This document shows positions 42,483 through 50,954 of a stretch of 64,000 bases of DNA, piece after piece. Every line of letters begins with the position of its first letter. Within the stretch, counting starts at the first letter, position 1. The notes under the pieces are model-generated. The model was not told where the DNA came from, made no database searches, and saw nothing but the letters and a program-made list of their open reading frames with translations. Position numbers and translations under genes: made by a program. Source of the stretch: Halosimplex litoreum (GTDB lineage: Archaea > Halobacteriota > Halobacteria > Halobacteriales > Haloarculaceae); assembly GCF_016065055.1 (NCBI RefSeq), contig NZ_CP065856.1, positions 2,293,836-2,357,835 of the forward strand, written 5' to 3'.

Positions 42483-43604
42483 TCAACCGAGGTAATCGGC
42501 CAGCCGCTCGGCGGCCTCCTCGACCCGCGGGGAGACCAGCGCGAACCGGAGCCAGTCGGCGCGTGACTCGCCGAACGCCTCCCCGGGCATCCCCGCGACG
42601 CCCGCCTCGTCGATCAGCCGTTCGACGTTGTCCATCGTCCCCGGGAAGCCGTCGAAGCGGGCCATCACGTAGAACGAGCCGCCAGGCGTCGTGTACTCGG
42701 CACCGGACGCGTCCAGTGCGTCGGTGAACCGGTCGATACGCTCGCCCAGGCGCTCGCGGTTGCGCTCGTAGTACTCCGGCGGCGTCTCCCGCAGCGCCCG
42801 CAGCACCGCCGCCTGGGCCGGCCGGCTCCCGGTCACGTTCTGGATCATGTGTCTGGTGCGGGCGCGCTCGACCAGCTCGCCTAGCGGTCCGTCTTCCGGC
42901 GGGAAGACGGCGTAACCGACCCGCAGGCCAGTGATCGCCAGCGTCTTCGAGAAGGAGTTGGTGGCGACGACGTGGTCGGAGTCGGCCGACAGCGCGCTCT
43001 CGAAGGACCCGGTGAAGTCGTAGTGGTCGTACACTTCGTCGGCGACGAGGACGGCGTCGCGTTCCGCTGCGATCCCCGCGAGCGCCTCGACCGTCTCCGG
43101 CGGATACACCGCCCCCGTGGGGTTGTTGGGTGAGTTGACGACGATCGCGGCCGTCCCGTCGCTCGCGGCCGCCCGCACGTCGGCGGGGTCGAGCTGGCCC
43201 GTTTCGTCGACGGGGACGTACGTCGCGTCGGCGTCGAGCAGGTTCGCTCGCCCGGCGTAGTAGGGGTAGACGGGGTCGGTCATGATAACTTCCGACCCGG
43301 TCCCCGCCCGCTCCAGCGCGCCCGTCGTCGCGAGGTGGTTGGCCTCGCCAGCGCCGTTGGTGACGATCACCCGGGAGCGGTCGACGCCGCGCCGGTCGGC
43401 GATCTCGGTGCGGAGTTCGGTGAGCCCGACGCTCGGGGGGTACTGGAACTCGCTCACGTCGCCGTCCGCGTAGTCGCGCAGTCCCTCGCGGAGCGGTTCG
43501 GGGGGTGCCCAGTCGGGGTTGCCGCTCACCATGTCCACCACGTCGCGGTCGGCGTCGGCCGCGTACTGCATCACCCGGAAGAACTGGGGCGTCTCGTAGT
43601 CCAT
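42483..43604 (-). CDS. PLP-dependent class I/II aminotransferase
   Basis: A 373-residue fold-type I enzyme. PLP-site features: GAGEANHL (cofactor phosphate loop), VVNSPNNPTGAVYP, LVADEVYDHYDF and ATNSFSKTLAITGLRVGY, with the Schiff-base lysine in SFSK. The C-terminal Arg-containing RADWLRFALV binds the substrate carboxylate. It resembles aspartate/aromatic aminotransferases; the exact amino donor cannot be read from sequence. A TATA-like GTTTACG lies about 31 bases before the ATG. The 207 bases upstream of its stop, toward the kinase gene, contain no convincing gene. Confidence 0.88.
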   Translation of the reverse strand: MDYETPQFFRVMQYAADADRDVVDMVSGNPDWAPPEPLREGLRDYADGDVSEFQYPPSVGLTELRTEIADRRGVDRSRVIVTNGAGEANHLATTGALERAGTGSEVIMTDPVYPYYAGRANLLDADATYVPVDETGQLDPADVRAAASDGTAAIVVNSPNNPTGAVYPPETVEALAGIAAERDAVLVADEVYDHYDFTGSFESALSADSDHVVATNSFSKTLAITGLRVGYAVFPPEDGPLGELVERARTRHMIQNVTGSRPAQAAVLRALRETPPEYYERNRERLGERIDRFTDALDASGAEYTTPGGSFYVMARFDGFPGTMDNVERLIDEAGVAGMPGEAFGESRADWLRFALVSPRVEEAAERLADYLG

Positions 43605-43693
43605 CGGATACCCGCTCGTTGGCCGCCCCCGACGTAAACCCTGGCGCTCGGCTGTGCAGACGGGGTCGACCGCACGGACCGGCCGACGCCCGG

Positions 43694-44188
43694 TCAGAAC
43701 AGCACGTCGACCTGCCGGCGCGTCGTCGCCAGGTCGCCGGAGTTGTCGACGGTCACGTGGTCGCGTTCGGGCGGCTCGAAGCGGTCGAGCGCGTTCTCGT
43801 AGACGGACACGTCCGCCTCGCTCGGGTCGTCCTCTCGGTCGCGGATCCGCCGACGGGCGACCTCGTCGTCGCAGACCACGCGGACGAGCGTCAGGTCGGC
43901 GCCGACCGCCTCGGCCAGGGCCGCCGCGTCGTCGCGGCGAGCGCGGCGCTCGAACGTGGCGTCGAGGACGACGGGACGGCCGTCGGCGAGCGCCTCGCGC
44001 GCCCGCTCCAGCAGCGCGCCGTAGACGCGCTCCTTCTCGGCGCGGCTGTATGTCGGGTCGTCGACCACCTCGCGGCGGACGGCGTCGCTGCGGATCCGCT
44101 CGCCGTCGAGACGGTCGGCGATCGCCCTCGCCACGGTCGACTTCCCGACACCCGGGAGCCCGCATTGCACGACGAGTCGCGGTGGCAT
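43694..44188 (-). CDS. P-loop nucleoside/nucleotide-type kinase (COG0645-like)
   Basis: A 164-residue small kinase. Walker A is CGLPGVGKSTVA (9-20), RIRSDAVRREV follows as the substrate-binding strand and helix, and PVVLDATFERRARRDDA is the Walker B region. A lid-type RRRIRDREDDPSEADVSVY completes the fold. Such kinases phosphorylate small molecules or belong to the zeta-toxin/shikimate-kinase neighbourhood; the substrate is unknown. It is divergent from the CinA-like gene. Confidence 0.78.
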   Translation of the reverse strand: MPPRLVVQCGLPGVGKSTVARAIADRLDGERIRSDAVRREVVDDPTYSRAEKERVYGALLERAREALADGRPVVLDATFERRARRDDAAALAEAVGADLTLVRVVCDDEVARRRIRDREDDPSEADVSVYENALDRFEPPERDHVTVDNSGDLATTRRQVDVLF

Positions 44189-44361
44189 CTACGTCGGACT
44201 GGGACTCCCCGCCTCAAGAACGTGGGTGTCACGTCGCCGCCCCGCGCTCTGCCGTCCCCTCGCCACGGGCCCCGGCCCGCTCCCCCTCGCTTCGCCCCGA
44301 CGACCGTCCCGTGAATCGCCCCGTCCCCTGCGCTTTTCCGGGGGCCGCCCGTCGTGCCGAT

Positions 44362-44883
44362 ATGCGTGACTTCGCCGAGGACCCGCCGGTCGAGCAGCGG
44401 GTCGGCGACCTGTTGGCCGAACGCGCCGAGACGCTGGCCGTCGCCGAGACGGCTACCGGGGGGCTCGTCGGGGCGCTGCTGACGAGCGTCCCCGGCGCGA
44501 GCGACTACCTCGACCGCGTCGTCGTCCCCTACGACTACGACGCGCTCCGGACGACGCTCGCGGTCCCCCGCGAGACGCTCGACGAACACGGCGCCGTCAG
44601 CGAACCCACCACCCGCGCCCTCGCCCGGGCGGCCCGCGACACCGCCGACGCGACCTGGGGTCTCGCCACCGCCGGCGTCGCCGGCCCCGGCGGCGGCACC
44701 GAGGACAAGCCGGTCGGCACCGGCTTCGTCGGTATCGCCTACGCCGCGCTCTGGGAGTCGGGCGACTCGACCGCCAGCGTCTCGCGCTACGAGTTCGACG
44801 GCGACCGGACGGCCGTCCGCGAGCGACTGGCCCGCCGGGCGCTGCGGGACCTGGAGACCGCCGTTCGCGGCCGGGCCGACTGA
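44362..44883 (+). CDS. CinA C-terminal-domain protein with altered active site
   Basis: A 173-residue protein with the PncC/CinA C-terminal fold. HGAVSEPTTRALARAARD and GVAGPGGGTEDKPVGTGFVG are diagnostic. PncC enzymes hydrolyse nicotinamide mononucleotide with a Ser in AESCTGG and a Lys in YSNxAK. Here the same places read AETATGG (T30, A31) and YDYDAL (L62), so both the serine and the lysine are gone. It may have lost deamidase activity or use another chemistry. No N-terminal molybdopterin-binding domain is present. Confidence 0.8.
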   Translation: MRDFAEDPPVEQRVGDLLAERAETLAVAETATGGLVGALLTSVPGASDYLDRVVVPYDYDALRTTLAVPRETLDEHGAVSEPTTRALARAARDTADATWGLATAGVAGPGGGTEDKPVGTGFVGIAYAALWESGDSTASVSRYEFDGDRTAVRERLARRALRDLETAVRGRAD

Positions 44884-45048
44884 CCCGACTCTCGTCGCGG
44901 CCTCGGCGGTGGCGTGGCGACACAGCGGTGCGGCGTCTCACCGGACGGCCGACCTCGGCCGTGAGCCTCCGGGGCCACTCACTTACTTGAACATTCCTCG
45001 TCAGTGGGGCCCTACGGTTACCGTTCCGGAGGACCACGTGGGAACCGT

Positions 45049-45210
45049 ATGACCGAACCGACGGTGCGACTCCCGCTCCGACCGCTCGGCCGGCGTCTCG
45101 AACACGACGGGTCGACGCTCCGACTCGTCGGCGAGTGCGTGTCGACGGGCGCGCTCCTGGCGCTGACCACCCAGGGGTTCGCCGCGATACCGGGAGGCGT
45201 TCCCGTCTGA
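45049..45210 (+). CDS. Possible small protein, unrecognised
   Basis: A 53-codon frame, MTEPTVRLPLRPLGRRLEHD onward, ending in a hydrophobic stretch (TGALLALTTQGFAAI). It has no family I know. GGAGG lies 17 bases before the ATG, too far for a good Shine-Dalgarno. It is the only candidate in the 421 bases between the CinA-like gene and the next CDS; it may be spurious in such GC-rich DNA. Confidence 0.3.
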   Translation: MTEPTVRLPLRPLGRRLEHDGSTLRLVGECVSTGALLALTTQGFAAIPGGVPV

Positions 45211-45304
45211 GCGGCGGTCGTCTCCGCGACGGGGGACGCCGCCGCCCGTCCCTTCCGGCACCGAAGGGCAACACTTGTCCCCCGCGGGTCCATCGAATCG
45301 CCCC

Positions 45305-45784
45305 ATGGACAAGCGCGGACACGTGTTGAACGCGGTCTTTCTCGCCGTCGGGCTCGGGTTCATCCTCGAACCCGCGGGCAACGTCGAGACGTTCCGGACC
45401 ATCGCCGCGGTGTTCGTCCCGCTCGTGCTCGGTGCCCTGTTCCCCGACGTGGACACCCACTTCGGAAAGCACCGCAAGACGCTGCACAACCTCCCCGTCC
45501 TGGCGATCGTCGCCGCGTACCCGATCTACTTCGGGAACCTCCACTGGGTCTGGCTTGGCGTGCTCACCCACTACGTCCTCGACGCGCTCGGGACGACCCG
45601 CGGGCTCGCCCTCTTCTACCCGCTGTGGGACGAGGAGTTCGGTGCCCCCATCGGCGTCCCCGTCAGCAGCGACTACAGCGACGCGATGATGCTGGTCATC
45701 ACCGCCTTCGAACTCGTCGTCGCCGCCGGCCTCGTCCACGTCCTCCCCGCCTACCTCCCCGAGGGCGTCGCACTCCCGTTCTGA
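45305..45784 (+). CDS. YdjM/DUF457-type membrane metal-dependent hydrolase
   Basis: A 159-residue membrane protein with four or five hydrophobic segments. LFPDVDTHFGKHRKTLHNLP carries the conserved acidic and His residues at a membrane boundary, and GVLTHYVLDALGTTRGL supplies a second His/Asp set. The family is described as inner-membrane metal-dependent hydrolases (LexA-regulated in E. coli). The substrate is unknown. It is followed by repeat copy D rather than another gene. Confidence 0.78.
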   Translation: MDKRGHVLNAVFLAVGLGFILEPAGNVETFRTIAAVFVPLVLGALFPDVDTHFGKHRKTLHNLPVLAIVAAYPIYFGNLHWVWLGVLTHYVLDALGTTRGLALFYPLWDEEFGAPIGVPVSSDYSDAMMLVITAFELVVAAGLVHVLPAYLPEGVALPF

Positions 45785-45902
45785 TCCGGTTTCGACCCGT
45801 CGGCCGACCGTGTTCGATACGGACGAGTAGGGTGTGGTGGCGGTGCGTCGTCTGCGGTGTGTGATGCGGTAGTGGTGCGGTAGTGGTGTGGTAGTGGTGC
45901 GG

Positions 45903-46400
45903 TCGGCGCGTGCTGTCGCGCGCTCTCGTGCGCGCGACGAAGCCGCGCGAGGGATGAGCGAGCGGAGCGAGCGAATCGGCTGGGGAGGATCGTGGCCGTT
46001 TACGGTACCGTGCGGGGCGGTTTGCTGTCGCAGTCCCTGGTGGACTGAAAGGGCGAGACGCGCTCGCGTTCAGTTCAGTCGTCTGAGCGGGCACTATCCG
46101 CGCGAGTGCGGCGCAGTGCGGTTGACCGAGCGCGGATATCCCGGTCAGCGACCGCGAGGGGGTCGAGGGCTTTCGTCGGTTGCTGGTCGTGGTAGTCGCA
46201 GCGGTTCGTAGCGAGGGGGTCGAGGGCTTTCGTCGGTTGCTGGTCGTGGTAGTCGCAGCGGTTCGTAGCGAGAGGGTCGAGGGCTTTCGTCGGTTGCTGG
46301 TCGTGGTAGTCGCAGCGGTTCGTAGCGAGGGGGTCGAGGGCTTTCGTCGGTTGCTGGTCGTGGTAGTCGCAGCGGTTCGTAGCGAGAGGGTCGAGGGCAC
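45903..46400 (+). repeat. Modular hairpin repeat, copy D, with 57-bp tandem array
   Basis: This lies in the gene-free stretch 45785-46503. Block 1 is 45943-45999, block 2 46037-46063, block 3 46076-46107, block 4 46124-46155 (GAGCGCGGATATC then CCGGTCAGCGACCG). TATCCGCGC (46095-46103) pairs with GCGCGGATA (46130-46138) around 26 bases. Block 5 has become a tandem array: exactly four 57-bp units from 46161 to 46388, each GGTCGAGGGCTTTCGTCGG onward, plus a partial fifth. The units alternate between two variants, so a 114-bp dimer was probably duplicated. Upstream, GCGGTAGTGGT is repeated three times (about 45866-45900). Confidence 0.75.
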
Positions 46401-46503
46401 ACGATGCGGGCCGCCGGTTGCGATCGCGACGGCGACCGGATTCGTCCGAGAGGCCACGCCGAGGGGAACGCTTTTACTGAGCGGGAGGCATCACCCGAGT
46501 ACC

Positions 46504-46809
46504 ATGGCCTCCTGGGAGTGTGCGATCGACGGCGACGACGAGCAGTTCGAGCGGGTCGAGGACCTGATCGTCCACCAGTCGACGGCACACGAACGCATCG
46601 AGTGCAAGGTCTGTGGGACCGTCCTCCCCGACGGCTACTTCGCGATCCGCCACGCCTTCGACGAGCACAGCCGCGCGGAGTACGTCCGCGCCTACGACGC
46701 CACCGCCAAGGAGGTCCGCCGTCGCGAGAACACCAAGGAGAACATCGAAGAGGAAGCGGACATCCGCGAGGTAATCGACCGGCTCGAAGGCGGCAGCGGC
46801 TCGCTGTAG
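46504..46809 (+). CDS. Small zinc-finger-like haloarchaeal protein
   Basis: A 101-residue protein. A C2H2-like arrangement can be seen: C6 in SWECAIDGDDEQF, HQSTAHERIECKVCGTVL with two His and a CxxC, then HAFDEHSRAEYVRAYDA. The C-terminal third is a charged helix. It belongs to a conserved haloarchaeal family (from memory DUF7565) of unknown function. TATA TTTTACT is centred 29 bases before the ATG, immediately after repeat copy D. Confidence 0.75.
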   Translation: MASWECAIDGDDEQFERVEDLIVHQSTAHERIECKVCGTVLPDGYFAIRHAFDEHSRAEYVRAYDATAKEVRRRENTKENIEEEADIREVIDRLEGGSGSL

Positions 46810-46857
46810 CGTCTGTCACACCGATTCTCGCCGGAAAAATCGAATCGCGAGCGCCCG

Positions 46858-47436
46858 CTACTTCGAGGAGAGCAGGTAGCCGCCGACGCCGAGCGACAGC
46901 ACTGCCAGCAGGACCGAGACGAGGCGGATGAGCTGCGGGGTCGCGCCCAGCGGCGGCTCGGCGGTCCGGGTACTCATCGCGTCGTAGCGCTCGATCTGCT
47001 GTCTGCGCTGTTCGAGCTGGGACTCGTTCACGTCCTCGTCCTCGCTCGGGTAGCCGTAGAACCGCTCGTCCGAGGGGGGCAGCGACTCCGCGTCCTCCGG
47101 GCGTTCGATGACGACGCCGGGTTCGGTCCCGTTGTCGTACATCGCGCGGACCTCCCCGTCGGTCGGGTAGCCGAAGTCGTCGGCGCCCTCGCCGACGGCG
47201 ACGCGGTACTCGCCGTCGTTCTCCAGAGTGGTCACGTACAGCTCCTGGCCGCGCTCGGAGAGGTTCTCGTAGGTGACGATCTCGTAGCCCTGCTGTCGCA
47301 ACTCTTCGGGCGGGGCCGGCGCGGTGTCGCCGGTGTCGTGGGTCAGCATCGGCTGGACCGGGAAGAAGGCGGGGACGGCGAACAGGACGACCGCCAGGAC
47401 CGCCAGGCCGGTGCCGAGTTGGCTGCGTCGGTTCAT
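46858..47436 (-). CDS. Two-TM membrane protein of an ABC operon
   Basis: A 192-residue protein with an N-terminal hydrophobic segment (about 7-28) and a C-terminal one (about 168-189). The roughly 140-residue soluble part between them is probably outside the cell. No family is recognised. Its ATG overlaps the stop of the upstream permease as ATGA, so it is the third gene of the ABC operon and presumably an accessory subunit. Confidence 0.65.
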   Translation of the reverse strand: MNRRSQLGTGLAVLAVVLFAVPAFFPVQPMLTHDTGDTAPAPPEELRQQGYEIVTYENLSERGQELYVTTLENDGEYRVAVGEGADDFGYPTDGEVRAMYDNGTEPGVVIERPEDAESLPPSDERFYGYPSEDEDVNESQLEQRRQQIERYDAMSTRTAEPPLGATPQLIRLVSVLLAVLSLGVGGYLLSSK

Positions 47437-48314
47437 TCCAGATCAGCCCTCTCGAACAGCGCGTAGCCGATCAGTAGCGGGACGACCAGCCAGAACGCCA
47501 GGACGACGAGCGAGAACCCGTCCTGGAGGTAGACCGGCAACACCTCGTTGGCTTCCGGCGAGCCGTAGCTGATGTCGTCGGGCAGGCTCGAGTAGAAGAC
47601 GATATGGCGCATCTCGGCCGGCAGCGCGAGGTTGACGGCCTTGCGGTAGGCCAGGTACGGGCTGGTGTACTGGACGGCGTTGTACAGGTCGGGGTTCGGA
47701 CTGGCGCCGAGCAGGGTCGTGTGAACCCAGCGGGCGATATTGCCGAACGAGACGGCCGGGAAGACGTAGAGGATGACGAGCACGAAGTACGTCCCGAAAG
47801 CGCCCGCGATGGCGCGGCTGCGCGAGGCGGCGGCCGAGGACATCGCCAGCGCGATGCTGACGAACGTCGACCCGTAGACGAGCGTGATCAGCAACGTGCC
47901 GAAGATCATCCCCGCGGGGAACGCCCCGTGGCGGGTCAGCGCCGTGCTGATCGCGGCGACGTACATGAACGCGACGCCGCCGGCGACGATACCGTTGCGG
48001 CTCAGCAGCTTCCCGACGAAGACGCTCCGGCGGGTGTTCGGCAGTGAGAGCAGGAACTTGATGCCGCCGCCTTCCCGTTCGCCCGCGATGGCGAGGTAGC
48101 TCGCCACCAGCGCGACGATGGGGAGGAGGACGGCGAGCAGCAGCGTCAACACGCGGAAGAGCGCGCGCACCTGCTCGACGTCCGCTCCGGACGCTCCGCC
48201 CGAGACGTAGCCGACGAACGCCGCGATCAGCCCGAGGACGATCGCCGCGGCCCACAGCATCTTCGAGCGCCGGGCGGCCTTGAAGTCCTTCTTCGCGACG
48301 GTGACCGTGCTCAT
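47433..48314 (-). CDS. ABC-2 type transporter permease
   Basis: A 293-residue protein with six predicted membrane segments. YLAIAGEREGGGIKFLLSLPNTRRSVFVGK, described here in two parts (YLAIAGEREGGGIK; SLPNTRRSVFVGK), is typical of NosY/ABC-2 permeases and contacts the ATPase. It overlaps the genes on both sides by four bases (ATGA). With the ATPase it should form an exporter or a membrane-remodelling transporter; the substrate is unknown. A large extracytoplasmic loop lies at about 215-255. Confidence 0.85.
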   Translation of the reverse strand: MSTVTVAKKDFKAARRSKMLWAAAIVLGLIAAFVGYVSGGASGADVEQVRALFRVLTLLLAVLLPIVALVASYLAIAGEREGGGIKFLLSLPNTRRSVFVGKLLSRNGIVAGGVAFMYVAAISTALTRHGAFPAGMIFGTLLITLVYGSTFVSIALAMSSAAASRSRAIAGAFGTYFVLVILYVFPAVSFGNIARWVHTTLLGASPNPDLYNAVQYTSPYLAYRKAVNLALPAEMRHIVFYSSLPDDISYGSPEANEVLPVYLQDGFSLVVLAFWLVVPLLIGYALFERADLE

Positions 48315-49276
48315 GCCGAGACCTCCTGAGACTCCTCGAGGTCGATCCCCTCGCCGACGGTCCCGTCGCCGTCGCGGCCGCCGCCGGTGAACTGGTTGAA
48401 CAGCTCCTCCAGTGAGGTGTTGTCCGCGAGGATGTCGACGACCTCGGCCTCGCTGTCGACTCGCTTGACCACGTCGACCTTGGCGCTGGGGTCGGAACAC
48501 TGGGCGGTCAGCGTCCGGTCGGCCACGTCGACGGTGGAGACGCCGGGGATGTCGGCGACGCCGTCGGCTCGCGGCGGCTGGGCGCACTCCAGTTCGATGG
48601 TCGCCTCCCCGGTCGCGCTCTCGCGCAGCCCCTCGATGGTGTCGACGGCGACGAGTTCGCCCTCGTTCATCACGCCGACGCGGTCACACACCGCCTCGAC
48701 CTCCGAGAGGATGTGGCTGGAGAAGAAGACGGTCGTCCCCTCACTGGCGCGGTCGCGGATGACCGACCGCATGTGCTGGATGCCGTTGGGGTCCAGCCCC
48801 GTCGAAGGTTCGTCGAGGACGAGCAGGTCGGGGTCGTCGGCCAGCGCCATGCCGAAGGCGAGCCGCTGTTGCATCCCCTTGGAGTAGCCCGAGGCGACGC
48901 GGCCCGCGTCCTCGCGGATGCCCACGAGGTCGAGCAGGTGCTCGGGGTCGTCGTCGGCGTCTTTGGTCTCGACGGCCCACTCCATGTACTCGCGGCCGGT
49001 GAGGTAGTCGTCGAAGCCGTACCCCTCGGGGAGGACGCCGATGCGCTCGCGGATGGCCGCACACTCCTCTTGGGCGTCCATGCCGAACACCTCGGCCGAC
49101 CCGTCGGTCGGACGGATGAAGTCGAGCAGCATGTTGATCGTCGTCGACTTCCCCGCGCCGTTGGGCCCGAGGAAGCCGAATATCTCCCCCTCCTCGATGG
49201 TGAGGTCGAGGGAGTCGACGGCGACGACGTCCTCGCCGAAGGTCTTGGTCAGTCCGTTCGTCTGGATGGAGGGCAT
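48311..49276 (-). CDS. ABC transporter ATP-binding protein
   Basis: A 321-residue ATPase. Walker A FLGPNGAGKSTTI (about 36-48), Q-loop region GVLPEGYGF, signature ASGYSKGMQQRL in place of LSGGQ, Walker B LLVLDEPSTGLDP and the switch His in FFSSHIL are all present. The C-terminal 100 residues are an extra domain ending in an acidic tail (DLEESQEVSA). It is the first gene of a three-gene operon with ATGA overlaps. The start at 49276 matches the usual MPSIQTNGLTKTFG opening. Confidence 0.92.
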   Translation of the reverse strand: MPSIQTNGLTKTFGEDVVAVDSLDLTIEEGEIFGFLGPNGAGKSTTINMLLDFIRPTDGSAEVFGMDAQEECAAIRERIGVLPEGYGFDDYLTGREYMEWAVETKDADDDPEHLLDLVGIREDAGRVASGYSKGMQQRLAFGMALADDPDLLVLDEPSTGLDPNGIQHMRSVIRDRASEGTTVFFSSHILSEVEAVCDRVGVMNEGELVAVDTIEGLRESATGEATIELECAQPPRADGVADIPGVSTVDVADRTLTAQCSDPSAKVDVVKRVDSEAEVVDILADNTSLEELFNQFTGGGRDGDGTVGEGIDLEESQEVSA

Positions 49277-49370
49277 GTGTCGTACTCGTCCGGCGAGAAC
49301 ACGGGGCCGATGTAAGTGTCTTTTCGTTGGGCGAACGACGACGGGACCGCTCTCGTCCGCGGCGATACTC

Positions 49371-50954
49371 TCACTCGTCGGCGACACCGCTCGCCCGAAA
49401 GACGGTGACGCCGTCGTTCTCGTGGACGCGCGCCCAGCCGTCGGCGGCCGCGAACGAGCGGTCGAGGGTGCCGAAGTCGACGAACGTCGTCCCGCGGACG
49501 GTGTAGCGGCCCTTCGGGACGACGACGTAGTCGGGGTCGGCGTCGACGGTCGCGACCGCCGACGCGACGCAGTCGGCGGTCCTGCAGATCGAGGCGGCCC
49601 GGAACGCGGCGAGGTGGCGGTCGTAGGCGGTCGAACTCGCCCACTCGACGCCCCACGGGCCGACGGCGATCGACCGCCCCGACAGCGCGGGGAACCACTC
49701 GGCGGCGTCGCCGAGGACGAGGAACCGTGCGTCGGCGGCGGTCTCGGCGGCCGCCCACTCGGCGGTCGCGACAGACTCGTCGTCGAGGAACGAGGGGGTC
49801 GTCGGGTCGGTCGTCGACGTGGTCTCCGCGGCCAGCGCCGTCCCGCCGGCGACGGTCGCCAGGAGGACGAGCGCCGCGGCGGCGGCGGCGCGGCGCTCGG
49901 GCGACGCGAGCGCGCTGCCCTCCCGTCGAGCGAGGCGGGCGGCGACGCCGAGACCGACGACCGCCGCGGCCAGCGCGGCGACGGCGTAGGCGAACCGGAC
50001 CTGGAAGAACAGCAGCGTCGCCACGACGACCCAGGCCGCCACCGTCGCGTCCCGCCGGAGCGCCAGCGTCGCGGCGGCGACCGACAGCGGGAGAAGTCTG
50101 ACCCACGAGGGACCGGCGAGCAGGGCGTCGAGCCCGCCGCCGAGGCCGCCGTGAGTCCCGGCGGCTGCGGTGAACACGCCGGGGCCGTGGGTCGCGACCA
50201 CCCAGCCGAGCCAGGGGCTCGCCAGCGCGAGCGCGCCGCTGCCGACGGCCAGCCCGCGCGCGAGTCCTCCGACCGAGCGGTCGAGGCCGCCCCAGAGGAC
50301 GAGGTAGCTCGCGACGACGAACAGCGCGTAGGTCGGGTGAGTGAGGCCGGTCAGCGCGACCGCGACCGCACCCCCCACCACTGCTCGCCGACCGCCGCCG
50401 CTGAAGACGTGATAGCCGGCGTATATCGCGGTCAGGGCGTACAGGAAGGCGAACCCGCGGACGACGCCGCCGGCGGAGACGTGCCACTCGACGACCTGCG
50501 GGTTCAGCGCGACCATCGCGGCCGTCGCGGTCCCGGCCGGGCGCGACCCGGTGTAGTCGCGGCCGAGCAGGTACGCCGGGAGCAGGCCAGCGACGACGGC
50601 GACGGAGGGCAGAAATCGGGTGACGGCCACGGGGTCGAACCCCAGATCGAGGAGTGCGGCGAAGACGTAGAACTGCAGCGGCGGGTACGCGAAGGGGACG
50701 GTGACGGCGTAGCCGTCGACCGTCGCGGGCGGCGCGTAGCCGTTGGCGGCGATCGCGGCGGCGATCTGCGCGTACAGCCCGCCGCCGTAGGCGGGGTAGG
50801 GGTTCGTCGCCAGGTAGACGCCGACGGCGACGACCCCCGGGACGAGCGCCAGGCCGAGCCAGCCCGCGTCGCGCCCGTCGAGCGGCGCTGCGCGTCGCAG
50901 TCGGGCGGCCAGTGCGAGCGAGCGGTCGCGGCCGACGGCGTCGGTCGCCGTCAT
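49371..50954 (-). CDS. Multi-pass membrane glycosyltransferase-like protein (GT-C type)
   Basis: A 527-residue protein with about ten to twelve hydrophobic segments and a soluble C-terminal domain (from about residue 400). The first external loop (YLATNPYPAYGGGLYAQIAA) and FAYPPLQFYVFAALLDLG resemble the loop that carries the catalytic Asp in GT-C enzymes such as PMT/ArnT, but a DD/DE/ED motif is not clear. It probably transfers a sugar from a lipid carrier on the outer face. The ATG overlaps the upstream stop by four bases, so it acts with the arylsulfotransferase-like protein. Confidence 0.65.
   Translation of the reverse strand: MTATDAVGRDRSLALAARLRRAAPLDGRDAGWLGLALVPGVVAVGVYLATNPYPAYGGGLYAQIAAAIAANGYAPPATVDGYAVTVPFAYPPLQFYVFAALLDLGFDPVAVTRFLPSVAVVAGLLPAYLLGRDYTGSRPAGTATAAMVALNPQVVEWHVSAGGVVRGFAFLYALTAIYAGYHVFSGGGRRAVVGGAVAVALTGLTHPTYALFVVASYLVLWGGLDRSVGGLARGLAVGSGALALASPWLGWVVATHGPGVFTAAAGTHGGLGGGLDALLAGPSWVRLLPLSVAAATLALRRDATVAAWVVVATLLFFQVRFAYAVAALAAAVVGLGVAARLARREGSALASPERRAAAAAALVLLATVAGGTALAAETTSTTDPTTPSFLDDESVATAEWAAAETAADARFLVLGDAAEWFPALSGRSIAVGPWGVEWASSTAYDRHLAAFRAASICRTADCVASAVATVDADPDYVVVPKGRYTVRGTTFVDFGTLDRSFAAADGWARVHENDGVTVFRASGVADE

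Noticed and set aside
42354-42494. Possible GTG-initiated 46-codon gene (contains YGRLDDGREFLDAR)
   Set aside because: It has no promoter or ribosome-binding signal, overlaps the end of the aminotransferase gene and matches no family I know.
44362-44883. Assigning the name pncC (NMN deamidase)
   Set aside because: The catalytic serine and lysine positions are substituted, so the activity cannot be claimed.
45903-46400. CRISPR-like array at the 57-bp repeats
   Set aside because: Units are directly abutting with no unique spacers, and no cas genes are nearby.
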